The position numbers and the translations under genes are program-made. The notes beneath the pieces were generated by a model. It was not told the DNA's origin, ran no database searches, and saw only the letters and a program-made list of their open reading frames with translations. This document shows, in pieces, positions 32,516-45,960 of a stretch of 64,000 nucleotides of DNA. The stretch is taken from contig CM055108.1 of the NCBI GenBank assembly GCA_029204225.1, positions 18,261,779 to 18,325,778 on the forward strand, given 5' to 3'. Numbering within the stretch: position 1 is the stretch's first letter; the number at the start of each line of letters is the position of its first letter. Source of the DNA: Diphasiastrum complanatum. Its lineage: Eukaryota; Streptophyta; Lycopodiopsida; Lycopodiales; Lycopodiaceae.

Positions 32516-34280
32516 TGTCTGACTTGTCCGACATATTGAACTTCAAGGTTCCTCAGTCGACTATTTCCATTGAAGGTCCAAGCTCATCTACTTTCGACTC
32601 AACAACAAATTCGAAGATGATGATATTACAGTTCACCAACTACAGTATGATGAAAATGATCAACTTCCTCTATTCCCCAGAAGATCATCAAGAACTAGTA
32701 GACCACCCATCATGTATATCGACGAGTCTTCAACCTACCTTGTTCAGGAGCTGAGGACTGTCGAATAGGCACTCAGTCAACCCGATTTCGATCTCCGGAA
32801 AGAAGCTATGGATAAAGAGTATTCATCTCTTATCAAGAGCCAGACATGGACAATTGTCGAATTACCTGCTAGAAGAATGTAGCTGATTGCAAATGAATTT
32901 TCAAAGTCAAGTACAAAGCAGACGAAAGCATCGACAGAAGAAAAGCCTGACTTGTCGCCAGAGGCTTTTCTCAGGTATACAACGTTGATTATATTCTTCT
33001 ATTCGACTTTTATTATCGTTTGCAGCTGCAACAGATTTGGAAATACATCAAATGGATGTACATACAACATATCTTAATGGAGTTATCGAAGAAGATATTT
33101 ACATGGTGCAACCCGAAGGTTATATTATCGAAGGTAAACACAATTACGTGTCTAAACTCCATAAGGCACTTTATGGCTTGAAGCAATCTGCTCGAGCATG
33201 GTTTCAAAGGATCAATACTTTCCTTATTGATCATGACTATATACCAAGCTCTTCAGATTTGAATGTTTACTTCAAGATAGTGCAGCAGTCTTTGATCATT
33301 ATCACCCTATATGTGGATGACACATTGCTTTTCGGCAACAATATTGATCTGATAAAAGAAACAAAGACAATGCTATCTTCCGAATTCGACATGACCGATT
33401 TGGGCAAAGCTCATTTCTGCCTTGGTATTCAAATCCACAGAGAGAAAAATTGAAAGTTGATCTACATTACTCAGCATAGATACATCTACAATATATTAGT
33501 CAGATATAATTTGGTTAATTGCAAGTTAGCTATCTCACCAATGGAACCAAGTCTCAAATTGTCAAAGGACTAGTGTCCCCGAACAATCGAAGGGAAAGAG
33601 CAGATGCGTGAGTATCCTTATCATTCAATAATAGGGTCTCTTATGTACGCAATGATCTATACCAGGCCGCAGTCAGCCCCTTAAGTCAGTATATGACTAA
33701 TCTTGGTATGACACATTGGAAGGCTCTTATCAGAGTCATGAGATATCTTCGAGCTACTATGGACTTTTGCATTTGTTATGAAGCAGTCGACAACAACAAA
33801 CTCAATTTATTCAATGGTTACATAGCTGCAAGTTGGGCAGGAGATGTAGACACTCGTAAATCTACTTCTAGATTTACATTCTTTCTCAACAATGGTCCCA
33901 TTTCTAGGAACGGTCACAAGAAATCTTTGATAGCTCTGTCTTCTACAGATCAGAGTATATCGCAGCCTCACAAGCTACAAAGGAAGCAATTTGGTTGAGA
34001 AACTTACTCTCAGATATCAGTCTAAATCAATATGCTCCGACATTACTATTTTGTGCAAAGTGCCATTGCCTTGTCATCCAACCCTAGATTTCATTCTAGG
34101 ACTAAGCACATTGGATTCAAGTATCACTATGTTAGAAGCAAAGTTCTCGACAAAGAGGTACTGTTGAACGCAAGATATGACAGCAGATATTTTTACCAAA
34201 GCATTAAGCTTGGACGCACACAAAAAGTTTTATGCAGAACTAAGTTTAAAGGTCAAGGCATTCATGGATTCAGGTTAAGG
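32516..34280 (+). pseudogene. Copia C1 reverse transcriptase and RNase H
   Basis: Best preserved at 33037-33453: EIHQMDVHTTYLNGVIEEDI, KALYGLKQSARAWFQRINTF and the catalytic IITLYVDDTLLFGNN with YVDD intact, then FDMTDLGKAHFCLGIQIHRE. RNase H follows at 33693-34000 (MTHWKALIRVMRYLRATMDF, SWAGDVDTRKSTSRFTFFLN) and 34080-34200 (FHSRTKHIGFKYHYVRSK). Upstream RT linker remnants lie at 32515-33000. Stops and frameshifts throughout. Confidence 0.88.
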
Positions 34281-34285
34281 GAGAG

Positions 34286-35247
34286 TGTTGGATTATTCTC
34301 CTACTAATCGACTAATCGACATTTTAATCTTCGTCCAATTCGTATCCAGACCTGCAGATTTCTTCGTGTTTTTACACAGTCTGCATGACTACTTAGAAAT
34401 GGCTCACAGTGTCGGGATTTTTGGGATTTTCATCTTTTGGGATTTTCTCTCACTTTCGTTTGTTTGCAAAATGCCAGATGCCTCAAATGTCGAGAAAATG
34501 ACGTTGGCGAAGACCTTCCATTTTTTGCATGACAATTTACATTCATTTTTATAGAGTGACAATTCACGTTTAAATCTGCAGACATAGACTATTTACGACC
34601 AAAGCCACCAACTTGCATTAATTCATCAACAAGTAAAGTATAAACAGCTGTTCATACCCTACATCACATGATTTGAAGCATGAAGATCATCAAGTATTGA
34701 ATAGTTAGCGTTCTCTCTCTCAAGCCTGTGAGCTTGAGCACCCTTGAGCATTCTAGCTCACTTCTTTAGAGTTGATTAGAGATTGCTATTGTGCTTACTC
34801 CTTATCAGCATTACGCTTAATTCAGACTTTTATTTTAGCCGCTCAGAGATAGCTTAGAGTACGCAGCTTCAATCCGCAAACTTGTTGTACTCATTTACAT
34901 ATGTTTCGTTTTCATATTGAATCAATACTATCTTCTTATTGTGTTTAGGTTCGTCTCAGAATATATGCGTTTCTATAATTCTTTGCGACTGATTATTTGT
35001 CTGATAATTCAATGCTTTAATGTTTGGCTACCTAATCACTGTAGTACAATGATCTCAAAGTTAGTTATTATAAGATCGAACATGATTTTTATCATTATTG
35101 TTTTGTTTAAAATGGATAGGCATAGTCATGCATAGAGAAAGAGGAAGATAGTTTATTCCACTGCGCATGATAAGTTTTCTTTCTTGTCGTTTGAATTCTT
35201 TCAGTTTGATTCTATTCGACCCATCCTTTTCACACCTCTTTCCAACA
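34286..35247 (+). repeat. 3' LTR of copia C1
   Basis: 962 bp with perfect 6-bp inverted ends TGTTGG...CCAACA, preceded by the purine-rich AAGGGAGAG. Its last ~200 bp match the LTR end of C2 (GGCTAC-TAATCAC, AAAGTTAGTT, CTCTTTCCAACA). Confidence 0.85.
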
Positions 35248-35760
35248 ACAAGAACATTCACGTAGAGATGCATGCCAATGGTATCTTGAATCAGGTGCTT
35301 CACAACACATGATGCCATGTAAGAACCTTTTCTCTACTCTCACAACAATGGACTCAAAGTACATTTTCTTTGGCGACTCAAGCTCCCGAAAAAGTCGAAG
35401 GCCAAAGTACTGTCCGCGACTTCAGTTCCCTGACACATCAGTAGGCAGTTAGACGGTGTATTTTATGTACCCAATTTAACAAAGAACTTAATGTCTATTA
35501 GCAAGATCACTGATCAAGGCTATAGAGCTTTGTTTACTACTAGTTGATGTACTATTTTTTATGGGGATTCTAATGAATCCTCTCCACACATAGAGAAGAA
35601 AATTTGTATATCCTGAGTCACGCACTTTATGTGAGTAACTCTGATGCTCATGTTTGGCACCAAAGACTAGGTCATTTAAACATTTGGACTTAACTGAATC
35701 GACTCGATCTATTATCGAATAGATGCGAACAAAGAATATTCTGAGATGAGTCAAACAGTT
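35248..35760 (+). pseudogene. Ty1/copia protease and pre-integrase relic (another copy)
   Basis: Directly after the C1 LTR: QWYLESGASQHMMPCKNLFS is a copia retropepsin active site with E in place of the catalytic D before SGA. KYIFFGDSS, VFYVPNLTKNLMSISKITD (in pieces) and AHVWHQRLGHLN (pre-integrase) follow. Several frame changes. Nothing recognisable after about 35760. It is not the C family's own 5' end, so a different element borders C1. Confidence 0.75.
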
Positions 35761-36741
35761 CGAGCCTTATCCAATAGATGTGCCTTTCCACGTGCTCATC
35801 TCTCATTGCTTCATAAGAAATGACAAGGAGGACTGGATAGACTAGACCTATTATCAAATAGATGTGAATATGTACTTAGTTAATCAATCAATAGATTACC
35901 GAGTTCATCGTACAATCAAGTTATCGAATTCCTTGCATTCATAAATAGTTAGTCTTTGTCTGTGTTGAGTTCTTATGTGTTGTTAGTCGAGTGTCTAGCA
36001 CTTAGAGATAAGTTGATGATTGTCGAACAAGTCAGGCACTTAGTTCATTACAACAATATTCGTTCAATTGTAAACTGAACTACTGGCTTTATTCAGTTGT
36101 CATACTTGAACATCATCCTTATGTTTGAATTATACAATTGATCTTTGCATTACATTGTGATTCAGACTTATGGAATCATTGTTCTATTCTGAAACTCAAA
36201 ACACATAGGCTTTCGAAAATCCTAAAGTTTCAAATACTGATCAATCGTAAGAGGTTTCGGAAGATTAATACTTAGCATGTTGTTGAGAACATAACACTAG
36301 ACTCAATAAATCGAATACTGAAGTCACTTATTTGATTTGAATAAGTTGATAGTCGAATGTTGAGGTTCCATAGTCAAGATTTTTCTCGGTTATTCTAAGA
36401 CTTGTTGAAGTAACAATCGTCTGTTTTCTGTTCGATAAAGTTATCAAAAACATAATTAGGAGTTTGACTCGAATACATTTGAATCGAGTTACAAATGTAG
36501 AATGAACATGTTTGATAAGAATTTGTTTGATCAAAAAGGAAACATCATTTACATTGGTGATACTAGTCACCAATTTTAAAGTTAATGTCTGTGGACTACT
36601 ACGTTTTTTATTCAAGCACATCAAATACATTATTGACTACAATTTAACTATAAGAGCTATCTCTTTGGCGAATGATAATCATCTATACTATACATTCTAT
36701 CGAATTGAGCAAAATCAAACTACGACATATGCTTTTCTTTT
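35761..36741. other. AT-rich stretch, possibly 5' LTR of the next element
   Basis: No coding content. Because a tRNA-Asp-type primer-binding site follows at 36742, the end of this stretch should hold a 5' LTR (an ACA end at 36725-36727 is possible), but no second copy exists in the window to confirm borders. Confidence 0.4.
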
Positions 36742-36759
36742 TGGCATCGTTGCGGGGAA
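36742..36759 (+). promoter_or_regulatory. Primer-binding site of tRNA-Asp type
   Basis: TGGCATCGTTGCGGGGAA is close to TGGCRCCGTTGCCGGGGA, the complement of the tRNA-Asp 3' end used by Tat/Athila-like elements, with about three mismatches or gaps. Confidence 0.65.
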
Positions 36760-36779
36760 TAGCAGATTTCATAGTTGTG

Positions 36780-37786
36780 GTTGATAATATTTGTGATGAT
36801 AAATGTCAAACGCGGCCAGTAGAGCCGCAAGCGGAACGATTGGAGCACTTTCAAAAACTAAGGGAAGACTTTTCTAAGCGACTTCAGAATTAATTTCTGA
36901 GTGGCCAAATATCAGTAAGCACTTCTCAGGAGCTTGAGAGAGCGTCTCAACAATTATTTTTTTCTTTTATTATTTAATAACCAACCAAAAAAGGAAGCGC
37001 CTACCCAGCGTTTTTCTTCAAGATCTACAATAAAAAAAAATTACCTTCTACTCCCAACGAAGATTGATCGCTATTGCAGACAAGGATCTAGAAGTTATTG
37101 CAATTGTAGAGAATTATTGAAAGATTGCGAGGAAAAGAAGATCCAGTCATAAGTCCAAGAAGAAATATGTGAAGGTAGCTTAATCATATGACTCTAACAT
37201 TGAATCATCATCAGGTTCAAGTTTCAGTTCTTCCAGTGAGTAGTCAGATACCGAAAGTTTTGATTCTTCTATTGACGAGCGGAATAATAGAAGAGAAAAA
37301 AAATTGAAGAAGAAAGTAAAGAATCATAAGGACCAGCCAAAGGCAAAGACGGTTTGGAAGAAGACTAAACATGAGGGATCATGTCATTACTTTCAAGGAG
37401 CACCATCGAATTCGAGTGCACTATCAAAGCTAAGATTTGCATCGAAGTGATTTGTTTCTGTTCAGACAGTTATGACAACACAGAAAGTTGTGTATGCGTC
37501 AACAACCCCCACACCAAAGCGAGTTCAAGGCACATGTTACAATTGTGGCACATCAAGCCATTATTCACCAAAGTGTCTTGAACCTCGAAGACCTATTGGA
37601 TATGTTCTATTATGTGCAAATTGTTCTGGAGATGACTGTCTGAAACCTCCACCACAGAAAGTTCTATACAAACATGTTCAAACTCCTACAGTAGCAGATA
37701 CAAAAACGATATCTACACAAGCTGATGTTGGTGTGCATCGAGTTGAAATTCAAAGAAGAAACTGTTCTATCAATCGATACATATAG
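36780..37786 (+). pseudogene. Ty3/gypsy gag with zinc knuckle
   Basis: Upstream is a short stretch with RPVEPQAERLEHFQKLREDF. From 37150 a Ser-rich segment (SSSGSSFSSSSE) and a basic one (REKKLKKKVKNHKDQPKAK) precede the nucleocapsid CYNCGTSSHYSPKC (C-x2-C-x4-H-x4-C), followed by a partial second one CANCSGDDC. Stops at about 36892, 37180 and 37240 interrupt it. The Ser-rich, Lys-rich, CCHC order is usual for a gag C-terminus. Confidence 0.75.
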
Positions 37787-38212
37787 CATGCCCGAGTGAT
37801 ATCAACAAAGTAAACAAAGTATCGACTCAAAGTTCTTTTATAAATTCTAAGGACGACGTTGTTAAAACTCGAAAGAATAAGCGGAAGCATCCGAAGAAGA
37901 GGTAAATAAATTGTTAACAAAAGCAGACCTAAAGAACGATTCAGATTATGACCAGGATGCAGCGAAGTTGATAAAAAGTGATGTATCTGAATAATCTCGG
38001 ATGCCGCTACATTCGAAGTTGAACAATTCCTCGAAGAAATTAACTTTTGAGGAGGGAGACGATTATCCACCGTCCTCTTCTAAATTATCTAATGCGATAG
38101 TGGACATACCACTAAAGAGTAAAAAGATTGACTATGATATTGTTTTGGATCTTTAAAGCCCAATATCACTTTGGAACAACTATTGTCTTATAACAATTAT
38201 TATTGAAAGCAA

Positions 38213-38620
38213 TTGAAAAGTCTTTCTCAGACAAAGCACAAACAAAAAGGTAAATTACCGGAGATATCTCTACTAGTAGAGGATCTTGGAGATCTAGGAG
38301 CACCTGAAATGGACGTAACTATCGAAAATGTTCCTATTGATTCTAGATCTCGTGTTAATATTATGACAGAAGAGACTGCTCATGCACACTCAGACTAACA
38401 GATATCAAGCCAATGCAAAATAAAACTAAATTAGCATATCTGACAAGGCGAAAGCCTATTGGAGAGATGAAGAAATTAACGATAAGATCTGCAATTTATT
38501 ATGAACAAGCCAATTATTCTATTTTGATTGGCAGACCTTGGTTATATCAAGCAAATGTTATAGTTCATTGGAAGAAGAGAGAACTATGTTTTTGAATAGG
38601 CATGTTAGATTCCAAGGGAA
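38213..38620 (+). pseudogene. Ty3/gypsy retropepsin-like protease
   Basis: VTIENVPIDSRSRVNIMTEE corresponds to the protease start, where the family has a D-x-G-x-x-V-N-I-M motif; here the glycines are changed (DSRSRVNIM), so it is inactive. After a stop, KLTIRSAIYYEQANYSILIG and GRPWLYQANVIVHWKK form the distal part, with the characteristic LIGRPWL box. Confidence 0.75.
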
Positions 38621-38742
38621 AGCTTGAAGAACATACAATTACCTAGAGCAGCAATAAGTATGAAGGCAAACTACTTCAGATATGAGTTTCACATATGATG
38701 ACTCATCATACGTTGTGAATAGTTTCGAGGACCGTAAAATCA

Positions 38743-38948
38743 GTTTTTAAATTTTTAAAAAGGAAATGGTGATGCCTCACAGAACGTAATCTGTGGGGCA
38801 AATTTTTTTTTGACAATTTTTTTTTTACAGGCACCGGAAGGTGCACGTAAATTTTTTTTACGTTTTTTACATGCACCTTCCGCCCGCAAGGTGCGTGTAA
38901 AAAAAAAAATTACGTCAAAAAAAAAAAAAGAAAAAAAAATTTAAAAAC
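38743..38948. repeat. Foldback (MITE-like) element
   Basis: About 206 bp that folds back on itself. Outer ends GTTTTTAAATTTTT (38743-38756) and AAAAATTTAAAAAC (38935-38948) are exact inverse complements. Inside, T-rich/GAC and GTC/A-rich runs pair, then GGCACC with GGTGCG. The innermost arms CGGAAGGTGCACGTAAA (38835-38851) and TTTTACATGCACCTTCCG (about 38865-38882) pair with one mismatch. It interrupts the Ty3 protease-RT linker. No target duplication could be fixed. Confidence 0.75.
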
Positions 38949-38961
38949 GGAATTCACGGCA

Positions 38962-39074
38962 GGGAAGGTCCGGCTCCTCGGCCCTTCCGCCCGCGGAAGA
39001 CTATGTGCCCTCGGGCCTCCGCCCTCGGGCGCACAGTCTTCCGGGGCGGAAGGGCCTCGGAGCAGGACCTTCCC
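38962..39074. repeat. GC-rich near-perfect hairpin
   Basis: 113 bp with ~53-bp arms and a 3-6-base loop near 39018. The left arm starts GGGAAGGTCC (38962-38971) and the right arm ends GGACCTTCCC (39065-39074). Inner paired blocks are CCCTTCCGCCC / GGGCGGAAGGG, GGAAGACT / AGTCTTCC and CTCGGG / CCCTCGGG-type. Only a handful of mismatches. It is followed by the perfect 14-bp palindrome TGATATTAATATCA (39081-39094). It shares the word GGAAGGT with the adjoining foldback. Confidence 0.85.
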
Positions 39075-39109
39075 CCCCCATGATATTAATATCAATTTTT
39101 TAGAGTGTT

Positions 39110-39800
39110 ATGAAATCGACAAATCAAAAGCATCAGATTCAATTGAACAGGATGGGCCTTCTATGCACAAAATTCAAGGCTATAGTTAGAATAACATGAC
39201 TGTCTGGATGATAAATCTAGAGGATACAATTGTTGTTAAAGTTGCATCAAACAAATTAGTCAGAATATCGAAGTTCTTACTGTAGAAAGAGTTTTGACAA
39301 TATGTCAAGCTTCTTACAGAATATCGACATGTGTTTGCTTGGTCAATGGAAGACTTAAAAGGCATATCTATTTACTATGGACAACATCGTATTGATCTTA
39401 AGGAGAATGCAATCCAATACAACAAAAGCAATACAGGTTAAACTCAAAATATTTATTTTTAGTGAAAGACGAGTTGGACAAGTATCTTGAAGCAGGTATC
39501 ATTGATCCAGTTTTCAGCAATGAATTGGTATCACCTATCATCATATCAGAATAGTTCTCGAAATATTTATCGACGATTTCTGTGTATACAGTATGAAAAG
39601 CAGTCATTTATTGAAGCTTTGAAAGACACTTCAACGTTGTAGAGAGACATCTTCATGTCCCCATCCAGAGAAATGTTATTTTGGAATGTTAGAAGGAATT
39701 TTACTAGGGCATTAATTTTCTGTTTGAGGAATGGAAATCAACATAGACAAGATCAAAGTGATTAAAAACTTGAAAGAACCAAAAAATTTTATGATGTGAC
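39110..39800 (+). pseudogene. Ty3/gypsy RT fragments
   Basis: EYRHVFAWSMEDLKGI, then HRIDLKENAI, QYRLNSKYLFLVKDELDKYL and EAGIIDPVFSNELVSPII form the RT N-terminus. After a deletion that removes the catalytic palm, LQRCRETSSCPHPEKCYFGM and EINIDKIKVIKNLKEPKNF represent the segment after motif C. Several stops. Inactive. Confidence 0.8.
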
Positions 39801-40320
39801 TTTCATATTACGAACATATTTCAAATACTTACTCATCTTCTTATTTGACATATGTATAATGTTGTCCAAATTCAAATGATCTAACTTATCATGCCACAAT
39901 ATGTTCTTACAAATTGACATAGTATTTGAGACACCTTGTATTTGACAAGTAGCAGCGACTCAACTTATCAAGAGAACATTGGTTTTTTCCAAGCATGTGG
40001 TCTTCTACCTTTATCAAAAAATAGAGCAACCATCTTCGTCAAATTTCACTTTGTGATCCAAATCTACTATTCTGCTTAAAGAAAACATGTCCTTTGTAAG
40101 ATTTGGAACATGAAGAACATTTGAAATTAATTTGACTTCACCAATTTGAAACTATAACCTGATAGTACCTTCATTGTAGATATGATGCGTGCTGCTATCA
40201 CTCAAATGAACATAACTTTCAGTGTTGAAATAGTTGTGCCTTTGATACCAGTCTCAAAAGTTGATCATGTGTTGGGTAGCCCCTACGTCCAAATACCAAT
40301 ATATGCTCAATGACGATCTT
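39800..40320 (-). pseudogene. Ty1/copia protease and pre-integrase relic (minus strand)
   Basis: Minus strand from about 40312: YWYLDVGATQHMINF is the retropepsin active site (D-V-G-A-T instead of D-S-G-A-T), then SYVHLSDSSTHHIYNEGTI, VLHVPNLTKDMFSLSRIVDL, KVKFDEDGCSIF, and the pre-integrase ILWHDKLDHLNLDNIIHMSN. Ends near 39800 at the RT fragment of the plus-strand Ty3 relic. Few stops, but integrase and RT are gone. Confidence 0.8.
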
Positions 40321-42345
<2,025 letters not shown>

Positions 42346-42409
42346 ATGGCTTAGGCCTTCCTCACCGAATAATGCCATATAATATTGCAACGGCACCATT
42401 AGTCCATGC

Positions 42410-42485
42410 ATCTATGATCTTGGTTTCCAAGAGAGGCTTGAACCTGGGACCAACCATGCTCTATTGATGGCTGGGCTGAAAGGTC
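42410..42485 (-). repeat. tRNA-derived SINE-like fragment (copy 1)
   Basis: On the minus strand an A-box-like CAGCCCAGCCATCAATAGAG (42459-42478) precedes a B-box AGGTTCAAGCCT (42434-42445). GGTCCCA directly precedes the B box, and GGAAACCAAGAT follows. The GGTCCCA-(A/G)GTTCAAGCC-...-AAACCAAGAT block recurs on the plus strand at 44435-44468. Confidence 0.5.
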
Positions 42486-42874
42486 AACGGAGAATCCATT
42501 CTCCAATACATAAAAACCCACAATGAGCACAATGATTCCTTTCACATAATCTTCTAATTGGTTAGAACTTGCTGCATCAAGCATTGAGGACAACAAAACA
42601 TATACATTTTATTTATTCAAAAGAACATAGTCTCATATACAAGCTTAAAAAACCATAGTCTGGAATATACAACACTTACATGATACCCCTATTCTATATA
42701 ATTTACAGATATTTTAGAACAACTGCATTCGTCCAACTGTTCACAGCCAATACACAATAATACACTGATCAGAATCTCAGCAGATCTCATAACAGCTCTA
42801 ACTTTCACAATCAAGCGTAAAGAATGGCAGCACCAGATGATCCACTTCTCATTTTGCCAGACTCCAGTTATTCA

Positions 42875-43511
42875 TTAGAGAGTGCCTGCTTGATTGATGG
42901 TGGCATAGCTATCTGTAGCTGCATGTTTTGCCCAGTGGTAGTTAAGATCAACAGCCATGCTTAGGTCGATACCTGTAAGGCAAAAGATGCTCAAAGAGCA
43001 GGCACGAGGACTCATCTTGCTGCCAGGCAATCTGCAATTCTTTTTTTTGGTTTTCACTGGTACTAGTGGGTACATATACCATAGCATTTATGCAGCTACA
43101 TCCGGATTGCCAACCACAATCTCCCCATCTGTAGCACTGCGGATCAACTGCAGTGCAAGAGCAATATGCAATTGGGATGGTCTTACTGACACTATGTACA
43201 AAAGACTGCAAAAGCTTGAGATTTTCCTTGATAACTGTGATTTTTGGTATAGTTTTTTCACTGTTCTTTTGAGGTCCTTCTACAGAAGCCTTAGACCTTT
43301 CGAAAGAGGAATTGAAAAGCTTTGAGGTGTTATTCACGGAAGTTGTGCGTTTCTTCTTCTTTGGTTGGACCTCCAGCTTGAGCCCCTCTTGCCATTTTTT
43401 GCGTTTCTTTGCCTTCTTGGAGCTCGCACTCTCCATGCACGCACCCCCTTGTAAAACCATAGCTAAAACAAGCGGATGCACACCTTCTTTGTGATAAGAG
43501 CTTCTAATCAT
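42875..43511 (-). pseudogene. BBR/BPC-family GAGA-binding factor, frameshifted
   Basis: Minus strand. The frame from 43511 contains a basic nuclear-localisation-like stretch (SKKAKKRKKWQEGL, PKKKKRT at residues 31-56), then the start of the BPC DNA-binding domain: IPIAYCSCTAVDPQCYRWGD and CGWQSGCSCINAM (cysteines 117, 119, 126, 132, 138, 140). There the frame is lost. The +1-shifted frame 43087-42875 supplies the rest: MYPLVPVKTKKKNCRLPGSK, KMSPRACSLSIFCLTGIDLS and AVDLNYHWAKHAATDSYATI. This matches the family's CSCTG-QQCYRWG-GGWQS ... MYPLP ... GRKMS ... LK-HWAKHGTN-YVTI order. BPC proteins are plant-specific nuclear factors that bind GA repeats. One frameshift and changed core residues indicate a pseudogene, unless a short intron or sequencing error explains it. 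Confidence 0.82.
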
Positions 43512-44142
43512 GCTTATTGGTTAAGGATGCTTTGAACGTTCAACTCCACCTGCAGTATTCTGTGTCCTCCTATACAGAAGAAATACCTCCCATGTAGCTG
43601 CAGCCAACTTCAGAGCTATCAACAACTGATTTGTCTCGATCCAAATAGATGGAGCCCATGTCTGAATAGGCCACACTCCACTGCTGCACCACCGGTTGAT
43701 GAAAGCAAAAACTGAAACTACGAGGACAAGATTCAAGCAAATTTTGAGGTTTATCTTTCACAACACTAGATGACAGTGAAATGCAAAAAACAAAGCAATA
43801 TAATGGAGACAATAATGATCAACCCAACAAGCTGGAAACCGTTAAAAAGCTCAAAAGTAGTAAAAAAAAGAGACTACAGTGCAATTCTTATTATTTGTAG
43901 CAATTCTAGCCATAGCAATCCGTGCCAAACCTCCTACCCTCCTTGATGAGTAGCAGACGTTGAATTTTGATGCATGCAAGACACAAGTTCCACAAAAGAG
44001 AATCAACAGAGAGATGGGTATAGCTATAGATAGAAGAGTACACCTTTGGAAGACACTCTTGGGAGAGCATATGCTTATCTTACTAGAGCAACTAATCAAG
44101 AATTTCCTTTTTAAATTGAAGTTACAATGAAATCAAGACCAC

Positions 44143-44146
<4 letters not shown>
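43512..44146 (-). other. Upstream flank of the BPC pseudogene
   Basis: Minus-strand open stretches (VVQQWSVAYSDMGSIYLDRD; further up a hydrophobic piece LLSIAIPISLLILFCGTCVL) may be upstream exon or intron sequence of the BPC gene. I cannot match them to the N-terminal part of BPC proteins. Confidence 0.3.

Positions 44147-44230
<84 letters not shown>
44147..44230 (+). repeat. (GA)n microsatellite
   Basis: About 42 GA dinucleotides. Confidence 0.97.
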
Positions 44231-44233
<3 letters not shown>

Positions 44234-44392
44234 TAACCAAGCACCAATGAAATAAATTAGATTCTAGCATTTTGATTGGTGCACTTCTATTTTAAGAGTG
44301 TTTTTGAGCGAAGCCTTCTCTCAAATGTAGATTGTCTACTATGATTGGGATGTTAAATTGACTCTTGTGTCGTAACCCATAAAGAGATCCAA

Positions 44393-44500
44393 GGGTCAGC
44401 TTACTTGGTTAGCTTGGCATCTAAAGTTTATTTGGTCCCAAGTTCAAGCCCCCTTTGAAAACCAAGATGCATAACCCCATAAGCATCTTCCCGCCATGAT
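44393..44500 (+). repeat. tRNA-derived SINE-like fragment (copy 2)
   Basis: A-box-like AGCTTACTTGGTTAGC (44398-44413) and B-box-like AGTTCAAGCCC (44441-44451) lie 43 bp apart, as in tRNA-derived pol III promoters. The block GGTCCCAAGTTCAAGCC and AAACCAAGATGCATA is shared with the inverse copy at 42410-42485. No poly(A) end or target duplication is certain. Confidence 0.5.
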
Positions 44501-45805
<1,305 letters not shown>

Positions 45806-45885
45806 GAGAAAGATTCATTGATCAATATGGGAATCTATGACATGACGAGTCATGAACATCTAGGGTATAAAGAGAACTAGTTGTC

Positions 45886-45960
45886 CCCAACCATAGCTGA
45901 GTTGGATAAGAGTGTTGCTTGTAGTAGCTATGACTCAGGCTCGAATCTCGGTCTTTGTGT
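45886..45960 (+). repeat. tRNA-like or SINE head
   Basis: TAGCTGAGTTGG (45894-45905) fits an A box/D arm. GCT-TGTAGT-AGC forms a small central stem, and GGCTCGAATCTC (45938-45949) fits a B box. Acceptor strands do not pair. It looks like a tRNA pseudogene or the 5' part of another SINE family; its tail differs from copies 1 and 2. Confidence 0.45.

Larger units (their letters stand above)
31395..35247 (+). mobile_element. Ty1/copia element C1, 5'-truncated
   Basis: Order protease, pre-integrase, integrase, RT, RNase H, 3' LTR on the plus strand identifies copia. The 5' LTR, gag and protease active site are missing. Element and 3' LTR (34286-35247) share the family of C2 at 54745-56546. Many stops; inactive. 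Confidence 0.9.
36742..39800 (+). mobile_element. Ty3/gypsy relic (copy 2, plus strand)
   Basis: Primer-binding site, gag with zinc knuckle, protease and the start and end of an RT occur in order on the plus strand, with large deletions between. A ~330-bp block of foldback DNA interrupts the protease-RT linker at 38743-39080. RNase H and integrase are absent; copia sequence in opposite orientation starts at about 39800. Confidence 0.8.
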
